In this document: piece after piece, positions 1-8,266 of the stretch | Position numbering within the stretch: position 1 is the first letter of the stretch | How the letters are laid out: each line of letters opens with the position of its first letter | Origin: Acidobacteriaceae bacterium | GTDB lineage: Bacteria; Acidobacteriota; Terriglobia; Terriglobales; Acidobacteriaceae | Assembly: GCA_003152795.1 (NCBI GenBank) | Contig: PMBA01000148.1 | Coordinates: 20,828 to 45,305 of the forward strand | DNA: 24,478 nt | Reading direction: 5' to 3' | The notes under the pieces: generated by a model | Databases searched by the model: none | What the model was told of the DNA's origin: nothing | Seen by the model: only the letters and a program-made list of their open reading frames with translations | Program-made: the position numbers and the translations under genes

Positions 1-680
1 GACTTTTGCATCCAAACCGGCCAGTCTCCCCACGGGTCGAGTAAGTCGATGGCTTTGATTCGCGAATCGACTGAAGCGGCCATCACCGCGACGGTTCCGC
101 CCGCACCCACCCCGAACACTCCGACGTTACTCATATCCACATCGCCGCGCTCAGCCAGATAGTTCAATACCATCTGCAGATCATGCGCGGACTTACCCAG
201 CGCTTCCTGCAGTTCACTGACGAACCACTCCTTCATGGGCCGGTCGTGGTAGCGATGTCCGGTGAGCGCTGGAACAAACCCCACGGCTGCATAGCCACCG
301 CTGGTGGTGCGCCGGCACCAGCCATCGTCGACGAAGCGATCAGTGTCGGAGGGATGACCGTAGAGATAGATGGCCACCGGCGGCTTGGGCACGTTCGCCG
401 GACGCACGATGTAAAGATAAATTCGGTCGCCCGGACGCCACTGCACAGCCACAAAGTCGCGCGTGAAGTCCTTGTCTTCAGCCTTCTCGAGGAGTTCGGG
501 CGGGTCGGCATACAGGCGGCTGCCATTGAGCGCAGCGCGGGAGAGATCCTCTACGCTCTTGCTGGAGGCAGCGTTAGGGTCGATGGTTGTGATTTTCTGA
601 CCCACACACGCCAATGGAAAAATGAAGGCGAGGAGAAAACAAACCGCAACCGACAGGACCTTGGAACCGGCACACTTCAT
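1..680 (-). CDS. Secreted alpha/beta-hydrolase-fold protein, 3' part missing
   Basis: The gene starts at ATG 680-678 and runs off the left edge without a stop (226 codons seen). The first ~25 residues form a Sec signal peptide (MKCAGSK, then a hydrophobic run ending PLACVG), so the product is exported. The rest reads like an alpha/beta-hydrolase: a strand with HxG-like turn (IYLYGHPSD), a helix (SELQEALGKSAHDLQMVLNYL) and then the nucleophile-elbow region VGVFGVGAGGTVAVM near residues 187-201, followed by IKAIDLLDPWGDWP. In active members this elbow is G-x-S-x-G; here residue 192, where Ser is expected, is Gly. So it is either a non-catalytic member or uses another residue. It lies 47 bases after the terminator of the gene upstream, so it probably has its own promoter. 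Its ribosome site (CGAGAA) is weak. Fold confident, substrate unknown. Confidence 0.75.
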   Translation of the reverse strand, partial: MKCAGSKVLSVAVCFLLAFIFPLACVGQKITTIDPNAASSKSVEDLSRAALNGSRLYADPPELLEKAEDKDFTRDFVAVQWRPGDRIYLYIVRPANVPKPPVAIYLYGHPSDTDRFVDDGWCRRTTSGGYAAVGFVPALTGHRYHDRPMKEWFVSELQEALGKSAHDLQMVLNYLAERGDVDMSNVGVFGVGAGGTVAVMAASVDSRIKAIDLLDPWGDWPVWMQK

Positions 681-726
681 AAGATTGATATTCTCGATCG
701 CAAAAGTGAATAAGTGCGTGAGTTCA

Positions 727-762
727 CAAAAAGGAGCAGGCTGGCCTGTCAGGTCAGCCTGC
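727..762 (-). terminator. Rho-independent terminator of the PstS-like gene
   Basis: Read on the minus strand, bases 762-736 form a stem of GCAGGCTG pairing with CAGCCTGC around an inner CCTG/CAGG, followed by CTCCTTTTTG, a proper U-rich tail. It sits 30 bases after the stop codon of the minus-strand gene ending at 792. On the plus strand the hairpin is preceded, not followed, by the A-run, so it works for the minus strand only. Confidence 0.8.
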
Positions 763-791
763 CCCACGTTGAGTTTCAAGTCACCGTCAAG

Positions 792-2624
792 TTACTGGCG
801 GATCTTAACCAGTTCCAGACCAGTGTCGGTGTGGTAATCCAGATCGGCCTGGTTGGTGAAGACCGCGCCATGCACGTCGCCGCCGCTTTCCGCGGAGCTA
901 GTGTTGCCGTTGTGGGGAGTACCGGCGACGCCAGTGGGTGTGAAGTGCGAGTGGAAAACGGACAGACCCGGTTCACCCGTGCAGAGTCCGGTGGTGTCGG
1001 TGCAGACGAACGGAACGAAATCGGCAGTTGTATTGTTGACTTCGTTCTGGGCGGCCGTCACCAGGGCCTGCGTGTGGGTGAGGTTGACACCGGTGGCATC
1101 GGTGACGGCGCGAATAATCGACCACGCACCGTAAGAGCCGTTACGAACGTTGGGGAGAGAGGTGCCGCCGGCCGCGACGCAGGGCGCCAGGCACAGGGGC
1201 AGTTGGCCTGGGGCGTAGGTGACGCCGTCAGAGACGTAACTGCCGTAGCCCTGGTTGATGGGATCCACTCCATCGAGGGTGACGTAGCGGCCCTTGCCGC
1301 TGGCGCCGCCGAGGGGGTTCACGTTGCCGAAGGAGAAGAAAGCATAGCCAATGCTGTCGGCAACGTTCTTGATTCCGCCCACGCCGCTGACACCACTGAT
1401 TTCGGCTCCGGTACCGATGGCGCGATAACGGAACGAGCCACCCGGACCAGGCAGAAACAACGGATCGGGGCAGTTCGAGCCCAGAGCGCAGGCGTCACTA
1501 AGTTTGATACCGGTTTCCTGGGAAGCAGCGTTCGGAATTTCTTTCAGCGTCTCCGTGGTGCGGAATACGTTGAATTCAGTCGCTGTCATCGTGCCCGAAA
1601 GGGGCTCGCGCAGGATAACGTTGATCCCTGGATTCGAGCCCAGACCCTTCAGAGCAGCCGTGAGCGTAGGATCAAGGTCCTGAGCACGGCCCAGGCTGCC
1701 ATTGAAAGCGTAAACCGCGGTAAAGCGATTCAGGTTCTTGAAGGCGACATTGCCATCGGGACCAAGCGCGCCCAAGCCGTTGGGGTTGCTCGCGTTGTAC
1801 AGGAAGACGATGGGCTCCGCGCCCACCTCGATGGTCTTGTACTTCCAGGCAGCCTGATTGGAGAACGGATCCTTGCCGGTGATCGCGTACTGCACAGGAA
1901 CCGACCGGCCGCCCCACGTACCGTAGATCGGGCAACCGAGATTGGCGGTGACAGTCCAACTGTCAGGTGGCTGGAAGCACGTGGCGTTGGAGGCGGTGCC
2001 GTAGCCCAGTCCAGTACCCGTAACTGCGTAGGTGGCGAGGACGCGGTTCACTTCGAACTTGGCGTCTTCGGGACGCACGTCGGTGATTGCCGCAGTGAAG
2101 GCGGTCTGGATGGCGGAAAGAACGGCTGAGGGCACGCCCGTGGTCTCGTCGGACTGCGTCGTACCGCTCTGCCGGTTCAGGAGGATTTGGGAAGGAACCT
2201 TGTTTTGTCCCGCGGTGGTAAGCGCACCAGAGTCAATCTGCTGGGTCGCGCGAGGAACGGCAAAGAAGAGCCGCTGACCCACAATGGTGTCGACACTGAG
2301 ATACGACCAGATCCTGATCGGGCTGGAGTTGTTGTCCCAAGCCACAAAAAACGTTCCCGCCTCGGGCGGAATGGCGTTGTTACGGCTATCGACCGCTTGC
2401 GCCCAGTTCTGGTTATCGTTGGAGTTCTTGCCGCTGGCGCTCCAGTGACGGCAGTCGCTGCCGGCCACTGAAGAACAGAGATCGGTGAATGCTGCCGCTG
2501 AAACAGTGTTGAACATGGCGGAGGAGCCGACGCCCACAAACTGTACCTGGGCGTTGGCTACAGGAGCCAGTCCGACGATTGCGATCAGAACTGCGACCGC
2601 GCAAAATGCTTTTGTTCCTCTCAT
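792..2624 (-). CDS. Secreted PstS-like substrate-binding protein (PBP fold), 610 aa
   Basis: ATG at 2624 has a good ribosome site (AAGGAG, 9 bases upstream). Residues 1-25 are a signal peptide ending in ANA|QV, so the protein is periplasmic or secreted. Just after it, FVGVGSSAMFNTVSAAAF resembles the GAGATFP-type start of phosphate-binding PstS proteins, and further on REPLSGTMTATEF, FRYRAIGTGAEIS and DSIGYAFFSFGNV match the order of PstS motifs (SGT phosphate loop, then the IGY strand). At 610 residues it is almost twice the usual PstS length; the extra sequence is in loops between the PBP lobes and at the Thr/Asn-rich C-terminus with several Cys pairs. No Pst permease or ATPase genes are next to it, so a role in phosphate uptake is not shown; a stand-alone binding protein is equally possible. 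Terminated by the hairpin at 727-762. Confidence 0.75.
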   Translation of the reverse strand: MRGTKAFCAVAVLIAIVGLAPVANAQVQFVGVGSSAMFNTVSAAAFTDLCSSVAGSDCRHWSASGKNSNDNQNWAQAVDSRNNAIPPEAGTFFVAWDNNSSPIRIWSYLSVDTIVGQRLFFAVPRATQQIDSGALTTAGQNKVPSQILLNRQSGTTQSDETTGVPSAVLSAIQTAFTAAITDVRPEDAKFEVNRVLATYAVTGTGLGYGTASNATCFQPPDSWTVTANLGCPIYGTWGGRSVPVQYAITGKDPFSNQAAWKYKTIEVGAEPIVFLYNASNPNGLGALGPDGNVAFKNLNRFTAVYAFNGSLGRAQDLDPTLTAALKGLGSNPGINVILREPLSGTMTATEFNVFRTTETLKEIPNAASQETGIKLSDACALGSNCPDPLFLPGPGGSFRYRAIGTGAEISGVSGVGGIKNVADSIGYAFFSFGNVNPLGGASGKGRYVTLDGVDPINQGYGSYVSDGVTYAPGQLPLCLAPCVAAGGTSLPNVRNGSYGAWSIIRAVTDATGVNLTHTQALVTAAQNEVNNTTADFVPFVCTDTTGLCTGEPGLSVFHSHFTPTGVAGTPHNGNTSSAESGGDVHGAVFTNQADLDYHTDTGLELVKIRQ

Positions 2625-3081
2625 CTCAATATTCTCCTTAAGAGCTGTGGTCAGTCATTTGTCCTGCGTCTGGAGTAAGTTGCCTGTCGCTCGGACCCGC
2701 TCGGGCGCCCGGTAGAGTTCGCTGCTATCCCTGGACGCTGCCGAAGCGGCAGCATCCAGAGGCACTCTCTGAACCACCGGAACTCCGGGGAAGGAGGAGT
2801 TACCGTGGTTCGCGTGCCGGACCACTATCAACGAGAGCTGTTAATCGGAAATGACAACAGGATGAACGGCAGGTTAAATTCCGCTGCCCCACGCCGCAAA
2901 AATATTGCGTTCTGTGAATTTCCGGGACGCATCGGGGCCCCGCATACGCGAACTGCCGAATTCGAATCGACCAGTTGTAGCATTGCCGGGTGAAGGCCTT
3001 CGGACTCTCGGACTTCCCAGCCCGCGGCGTGGCCATTATTTATGAGGCCAGCGAACTGCAAAGGTCGCCGAATCATCCTGC
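2625..3081. other. 457-base gap without a gene, containing two adjacent hairpins
   Basis: Between the stop of the minus-strand Ig-domain gene and the start of the PstS-like gene I see no convincing coding sequence. It holds two strong inverted repeats (2731-2759 and 2771-2821), a GGGCGCCC palindrome near 2703 and a CGGGGCCCCG palindrome near 2935. No T-run follows either hairpin on the minus strand. The gap is probably the 5' leader plus promoter of the PstS-like gene. Confidence 0.6.
2731..2821 (-). other. Pair of adjacent hairpins in the presumed leader of the PstS-like gene
   Basis: Hairpin one (2731-2759): CTGGA + GCTGCCG pairing with CGGCAGC + TCCAG, loop of three; in minus-strand RNA the single mismatch becomes a U-G pair, giving a continuous 13-bp stem. 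Hairpin two (2771-2821): GAACCAC and AACTCC pairing with GGAGTT and GTGGTTC around a 3x3 internal loop and a 9-base end loop. They lie 107-197 bases upstream of the start codon at 2624. They could be a structured leader RNA, or a remnant terminator of the gene ending at 3082. I could not match them to a known riboswitch class. Confidence 0.45.
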
Positions 3082-3933
3082 CTAGTCCACGACTTGAACC
3101 AGGCCCCGCGAGACATTGACGAAACCGCCACCCTGGAACTTCGCGCTGATGTGTGTAGAGCCTGCCTTCAATGCAGAGAGCGTCAGCGATGCTACTCCGC
3201 CGGTCACCGGAACTACCCCGACTACCTGATTTCCCGCTTTGAACGTAACGCTGCCGACAGGCGCCGTCCCAAGGGCGGAAACGGTCGCTGTAAAAGTGAC
3301 GGGCTCGCCCTGGACCGATGGATTCTGCGACGAAGTCAGGAGCATCGACGTGGACAGGGCGGAGCCCATGTGGATGGGGCCGATCGCCAGGTAATCGGGG
3401 ACGCCGGCGAAACTGATCGATCCCGCAGTCTCGCCCGCAGTCTCGCTCAGCGGCACACCGACCACGGACCAAACGCAAAGCTTATAGGTAGTACAACCGG
3501 AGTTGTTCGGGGGCAGGGTAACGCTGGCGAGGATGTTGCCCGTGCCGTTCGGCCCCGAATATACGGTGGCCACTCCTGACTGCAGCGCGGAATAATAGAA
3601 CCACAAAGCAGTCTGTATCCCGTTCGTGGCCGTGATCGCGAGGTTTGGCCCAGTCTGGAAAAACATCACCGGAGAGCCGCCGGGATTGTTGATGAAATTT
3701 CCCGAACCGCCCTTGCTGGCGGACACAACAGCTTGGGCGTTGGAGGTAAACTGCAGGCCAAGATTCGGTCCCGGTCCCGATCCCAGACTGCCATTCCCCC
3801 CATCGTAGTACTGGTTAATGAACTCCAGATTTTTCAAACCCGCGAAGGAGACGTTCCCTTTTGTCTGCGCTGCCGATAATGCGGGAACAAGCATCAGGAA
3901 AAGAGCGATGAATCGAGTTCCAGAGCTGGACAC
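3082..3933 (-). CDS. Secreted protein: PEP-CTERM-type N-domain plus Ig-like domain
   Basis: I chose GTG 3933-3931 because GGAG lies 6 bases before it and it gives a clean signal peptide (VSSSGTRF, hydrophobic LFLMLVPALSAAQ); a TTG 39 bases further up is in frame but has no such site. Length 283 residues. The mature N-terminal ~150 residues (FAGLKNLEFINQYYDGG, GGSGNFINNPGGSPVMFF, WFYYSALQ, VYSGPNGTGNILASVTLP, FAGVPDYLAIGPIHMG) closely follow the domain seen at the N-terminus of many PEP-CTERM-anchored exoproteins. Instead of the PEP-CTERM tail, the last ~90 residues are a bacterial Ig-like repeat (SSQNPSVQGEPVTFTATV...PVGSVTFKAG...AGSTHISAKFQG). The protein is therefore likely secreted or surface-bound by another route. 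Role unknown, probably adhesion or matrix. Divergent from the TonB-dependent receptor gene. Confidence 0.75.
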   Translation of the reverse strand: MSSSGTRFIALFLMLVPALSAAQTKGNVSFAGLKNLEFINQYYDGGNGSLGSGPGPNLGLQFTSNAQAVVSASKGGSGNFINNPGGSPVMFFQTGPNLAITATNGIQTALWFYYSALQSGVATVYSGPNGTGNILASVTLPPNNSGCTTYKLCVWSVVGVPLSETAGETAGSISFAGVPDYLAIGPIHMGSALSTSMLLTSSQNPSVQGEPVTFTATVSALGTAPVGSVTFKAGNQVVGVVPVTGGVASLTLSALKAGSTHISAKFQGGGFVNVSRGLVQVVD

Positions 3934-4175
3934 AGCTTTCTCCAAGGAATGAACGGACTTATCGATCAGCAACTCTCTGCGTTCATTGTTACGTCGGCAT
4001 TACGGCCATGTTAAAGAACCGTGAATTCCAGCCGCCCGCTTACCCGCGCAAAACGCAACGCTAGAACACAGGCCCTATTCCGCTGGCGATCTTCATTTGA
4101 AATTAACCCGCGTGTCACATTGCGGTAACAATTCTCCGGTAATCCTTTATTCCTTTGGTTCGAGGTGTGTTTCAC

Positions 4176-7100
4176 GTGAAGACCCTGAAGTGTGCGTTGC
4201 ATCTTGCGTCCTTTTTCCTGGCGCTGGCCCCGCTGGCGCTGGCGCAGGTACCGATCGGGCCCGATCTGGTTCCACCGACAGTGCAACTCCCGGAACCGCC
4301 AGCCGGCGCGCATCGGCCCAGCGCGCCCACGACTGAGGCCGCCGCTCCGATCAAACCGTCCGCTCATAAGGAGGGCGAGTCGCAAATCTACGGCGTGGTC
4401 ACCGACCAGTCGAACGCGGTGCTTCAGGGCCTGACCGTCACTCTGATGAGTGCGTCGGGCGTAACTCTGACGGCCAGCACCAATGCGCAAGGCCAGTACT
4501 TCATGAACGCGGCTCCGGGAACCTACACGCTCAAGATCGCAGCCACGGGCTTCAAGGAGTTCATTTCGGAGAATCTGGCACTCACCGCGAATCAGGAAAT
4601 TGAAATGGATGGCGCGCTGGAACCGGCGGCAGCCAGCCCGGAGAAAGTCGAGGTTGTCGGCGAGAGCGTCGGCCATGTGGAAACCGAGAAAGCCGAGGTC
4701 AACGAGGTCATCACCGCGAAGCAGGTAGAAGAGACTCCGCTGAACGGACGCAATTTCGTCAGCATGTTGACTTTCGCTCCGGGCGTCAGCAATCAGAGCG
4801 GGCAGGACGAGGCGCTGGTCGGGGTGAAGGGGAGCGTCAAGTTCAGTGTGAACGGTGGCCGCGTCGAATACAACACCTTCAGCGTGGATGGCGCCGACGT
4901 TCTGCACGCCGGCATCCACGGCAGCGAAAGCACGCTGGTGGTGTTTCCCAGCCTCGATGCGATCAATGAAATGAAGGTCCTAACTTCAAATTATGGCGCC
5001 CAGTACGGCCGCAGCGCATCGGGAACCATCCTGGTAGATACCAAGACGGGCGGCCCTTCCCTGCATGGCAGCGGTTATTACTACGGGCGCAATGAGATTT
5101 TCAACTCCCGCAACTACTTCGACCAGACCTTGCGGGCTCCGCTCTATCGCAAGAACGACTTCGGCGGCACGGTCGGAGGCCCGCTGTTTATTCCCAAGCT
5201 CTATCCCCGAAAGGACCGCACGTTTTTCTTTTTCTCCGAAGAAGCCCGATTGGAAAAAGACCCGACCGACAACAATTTCAACCAGGCGGTGCCCTCGCTT
5301 GCGGAACGGCCGTCGATGCGGACCAACGCGGACGGGAACCAATATCTGGGCGCGGATTTCAGCGATGTTTGTCCGGTATTGCCCCCGGGCGTCGCCATTA
5401 CTTCCTTCAACCCGGTGCAGTTTCCCGACTGTCCTCATCTTCACGCCGGCACCACCTTGCCGTTTAACATCGTCGGTTACAACGACAGCACGCACTCCGG
5501 CTTTCCCCAGATCGACCCCGTTGGAGCCGCCATCGCAAACTCCGGGATGATTCCCCTTCCAAACTCCTCGGCCGGGTGTAACTCCACGGTTGGTTCGTGT
5601 TACGACTACGCCTTTGCCCAGCCGACCTATTGGCGGGAAGAGTTATTTCGCATCGACCATGACATCAAGCCCGGAAAACTGCGGGCCACCTTCCGCTACA
5701 TCCACGACGCGTGGGATACGACGGAGGCTCGACCAACCTGGGGTTACGTGCGCAACAGTTTCCCGACCGTACAGGGGCGCTTGTTTGGACCGGGAGAAAG
5801 TTACGTCGCTCACCTGACCCAGACAATCTCAAGCACGCTGCTCAATGAAGTCATCGTGAGCTACACGGCATCGCACATCAGTTTGAGCGACCGGCCCGCT
5901 CCCGGCGTAAATATCGAGCGTCCGGCTGCCATCGCCGGGTTGCAGGGATACCTCTTCAACAACGACTTTGGCGGCAAGTTATCCGGCGTCACGCTGCAAC
6001 CGGGGAACCTGGCATATGGCGGAGGTTTTTCGGTGGATCCGGGCTACGCTCCCTGGCAACTGGCAAATCCGACCTGGAGCGCGCGCGATGACGTCAGCAA
6101 AGTGATACACAGACACACGGTGCAGGCGGGTCTGCAGGCGATTCTCGGCCAAAGAAATGAGATCAACGCGACCAACGGCCCCAATACCGGGGACGTGCAG
6201 GGCCTGTTGACCTTCAGCAACTTCGGCAACGCCAATTTTTTCACCGGAAATGAATACAGCAACCTCCTGCTCGGCTCCATCAGTTCGTTCCAGCAGGACA
6301 GCGCGCAGCTCAAATACCACAACCGATATGACATCTACGAACCTTACCTGCAGGACGACTGGAAGGTCAGCCCGCGCCTGACGTTGAACATGGGAATGCG
6401 CATCAGCCTGTTCGGGAACTATCACGAGAGCAATGAGCAGGCGTGGAATTGGGATCCCACCCAGTACGTCGCGCCCGACAAATACCTGAAATTCAATCAG
6501 GACGGCCGTTTGATTTACCACGGCAAGCCGCTTCCAATTCCGACCGGCCCCAGCGATGTCAGTCCGTTCCTGGTCAATGGACTGGTGGAATGCGGAACCT
6601 ACGCTTCCGGCGTGCCCTCGACCTGCATGAAGCCGCACCGGTTCAATCCCGCGCCGAGAATCGGATTTGCCTTCGACCCGCAGGGAAACGGCCGCACGTC
6701 GATTCGCGGCGGTTACGGCGTGTTTTTTGAGCATGGCACCGGCAGTGAAGCCAACACCGGTTCGCTGGTGGGCAGCGCTCCGCTGAATTTCACGATGACG
6801 CAGCTGGCGCCGGCCGGAATCGGCTCTGCCTATCCTTGTATCGGCGGCATCGGGGGCCCGAGCGTCTGTGAGTCGGGAACCGGCGCTTATCCGATTGACG
6901 TAACCTCGATTCCCCGCAAGGCGATCTGGCCTTACGTACAGCAGTGGAGCTTCGGAGTGCAGCGGGAACTCTCCCACAGCCTGGTGCTGGGACTGGCCTA
7001 TGTTGGGAGTAAGGGAACGCACCTGACCGCGGTGCTGCAGCCGAATTCGTTCTCGCCCGTAACTTCGCAAGCGGACGGCGGCATCCTGCTGAGTGGCAAT

Positions 7101-8249
7101 CCTTACGGTCCGAACCAGCCGATCATCAACAACACTCAACTTGGGGCCACCGATTGCGTAAACTCGGGCACCATTGCAAATCCGGTTTTCACGGTTAACG
7201 GTGTGAGAATCAACAAGACCCAGCCCGCCTACATCAATATGCTGGCCGCCTGCGAGTACGACAACGCCCAGGGTCTCCCACCGATCAATGCCTACCGGCC
7301 TTATTTCGGACTGCAGAAGATCTTCTCGCTGGAAAACGTGGCCGATTCGAACTACAACGCTTTCCAGGCAACGCTTCGCCACACCCGCGGCGCATTCACC
7401 GTGGATATGTCCTACACCTACAGCCACTCCATCGACGATTCGTCGGATCGGAACGACACAACCATCGTGAATCCGCAGGTAGTTTCAGCCAACAAGGCAA
7501 GCTCGAACTTCGATCAGCGCCACTTGCTCAACCTCAACTACACCTGGATGCTGCCGAACTTCAAGATCGATTCGAGCCGGGTGCGGGCGTGGGCGAATGA
7601 CGAACCGGAGGCCGAGGCGCCAGCGTCGGCGGGCTTCTTCGACCGCATGGCAACCGACTTACTGGCACATTGGTCGCTTTCGGGCGTGACTACGCTGCAG
7701 AGTGGAACTCCGTTTACGGTGATTAACGACGGCTATGCCGCACTGGGGATTTCCGTTCCCGACAATGCCGGTGTGGCCAGCGGGATTTCTTCCGTCACTT
7801 CGTTCCCGGATGTAGTGGGCGACATTCACGGCGCGGCGCCGGTGGGGGCGGATAATCCCAAGAGCTTTGGGCCGGCGCTCGGAAATGCGGCCGCCTTCGC
7901 AGCTCCGCGCGGGCTCACCTTCGGCAATGCCGGCCGCAATCTGATGAACAACCCTTTCCGCTGGAATTTCGATATGACCCTGATGAAAACCTTCAAGGTA
8001 AAGGAAGGCACGAACCTGGAATTCCGCTCGGAGGTTTTCAACGTCTTCAACCACACCCAGTTCCGGGTTTACGACTCGAGTCCTAACTTCGGAAACGGCG
8101 CCAACAATACGATCAGTTGCTACGGACTTCAAGCATTCAGCGCGGCCGGCGACGCGCAAACCGACTGCCTGACCGGCAACGCGTTTCTGCATCCGGTCAA
8201 TGCCCACCGTCCGCGCACGATGCAGTTTGCCCTGAAACTGAGCTTCTAA
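4176..8249 (+). CDS. Oar-type TonB-dependent outer-membrane receptor with CarboxypepD_reg domain
   Basis: The likely start is GTG 4176 (GAGG ~11 bases upstream; gives MKTLKCALHLASFFLALAPLALAQ, a clean signal peptide); an in-frame TTG at 4155 is the alternative. About 1357 residues. After a Pro-rich linker, residues ~68-145 are a carboxypeptidase-regulatory-like beta-sandwich (YGVVTDQSNAVLQGLTVTL...TNAQGQYFMNAAPGTYTLKI). Residues ~165-290 are the plug (VEETPLNGRNFVSMLTFAPG, FSVNGGRVEYNTFSVDGADV, INEMKVLTSNYGAQYGRSAS). The remainder is a long beta-barrel with alternating aromatic strands, ending in LKLSF, a typical outer-membrane C-terminus. Oar-like receptors are abundant in Acidobacteriota and are thought to import carbohydrates or peptides using TonB/ExbBD, or to aid adhesion; the substrate here is unknown. 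The lipoprotein gene follows after 17 bases, so the two are probably one operon. Confidence 0.9.
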   Translation: MKTLKCALHLASFFLALAPLALAQVPIGPDLVPPTVQLPEPPAGAHRPSAPTTEAAAPIKPSAHKEGESQIYGVVTDQSNAVLQGLTVTLMSASGVTLTASTNAQGQYFMNAAPGTYTLKIAATGFKEFISENLALTANQEIEMDGALEPAAASPEKVEVVGESVGHVETEKAEVNEVITAKQVEETPLNGRNFVSMLTFAPGVSNQSGQDEALVGVKGSVKFSVNGGRVEYNTFSVDGADVLHAGIHGSESTLVVFPSLDAINEMKVLTSNYGAQYGRSASGTILVDTKTGGPSLHGSGYYYGRNEIFNSRNYFDQTLRAPLYRKNDFGGTVGGPLFIPKLYPRKDRTFFFFSEEARLEKDPTDNNFNQAVPSLAERPSMRTNADGNQYLGADFSDVCPVLPPGVAITSFNPVQFPDCPHLHAGTTLPFNIVGYNDSTHSGFPQIDPVGAAIANSGMIPLPNSSAGCNSTVGSCYDYAFAQPTYWREELFRIDHDIKPGKLRATFRYIHDAWDTTEARPTWGYVRNSFPTVQGRLFGPGESYVAHLTQTISSTLLNEVIVSYTASHISLSDRPAPGVNIERPAAIAGLQGYLFNNDFGGKLSGVTLQPGNLAYGGGFSVDPGYAPWQLANPTWSARDDVSKVIHRHTVQAGLQAILGQRNEINATNGPNTGDVQGLLTFSNFGNANFFTGNEYSNLLLGSISSFQQDSAQLKYHNRYDIYEPYLQDDWKVSPRLTLNMGMRISLFGNYHESNEQAWNWDPTQYVAPDKYLKFNQDGRLIYHGKPLPIPTGPSDVSPFLVNGLVECGTYASGVPSTCMKPHRFNPAPRIGFAFDPQGNGRTSIRGGYGVFFEHGTGSEANTGSLVGSAPLNFTMTQLAPAGIGSAYPCIGGIGGPSVCESGTGAYPIDVTSIPRKAIWPYVQQWSFGVQRELSHSLVLGLAYVGSKGTHLTAVLQPNSFSPVTSQADGGILLSGNPYGPNQPIINNTQLGATDCVNSGTIANPVFTVNGVRINKTQPAYINMLAACEYDNAQGLPPINAYRPYFGLQKIFSLENVADSNYNAFQATLRHTRGAFTVDMSYTYSHSIDDSSDRNDTTIVNPQVVSANKASSNFDQRHLLNLNYTWMLPNFKIDSSRVRAWANDEPEAEAPASAGFFDRMATDLLAHWSLSGVTTLQSGTPFTVINDGYAALGISVPDNAGVASGISSVTSFPDVVGDIHGAAPVGADNPKSFGPALGNAAAFAAPRGLTFGNAGRNLMNNPFRWNFDMTLMKTFKVKEGTNLEFRSEVFNVFNHTQFRVYDSSPNFGNGANNTISCYGLQAFSAAGDAQTDCLTGNAFLHPVNAHRPRTMQFALKLSF

Positions 8250-8266
8250 ATGGAGAGAACGATTTC

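Noticed and set aside
714..2129. Long plus-strand open frame opposite the PstS-like gene
   Set aside because: No ribosome site, low-complexity Gly/Ala/Arg/Val composition, and the minus strand has a signal peptide, PBP motifs and a terminator.
2990..3081. Possible cyclic-di-GMP riboswitch (GCAAAGG near 3058)
   Set aside because: The short word resembles part of the GEMM motif, but the flanking paired stems and the second conserved block are absent, and the orientation is opposite to the genes.
5979..7427. 482-codon minus-strand open frame inside the TonB-dependent receptor
   Set aside because: It is a GC-driven mirror of the receptor's codon pattern and has no recognisable motif or ribosome site.
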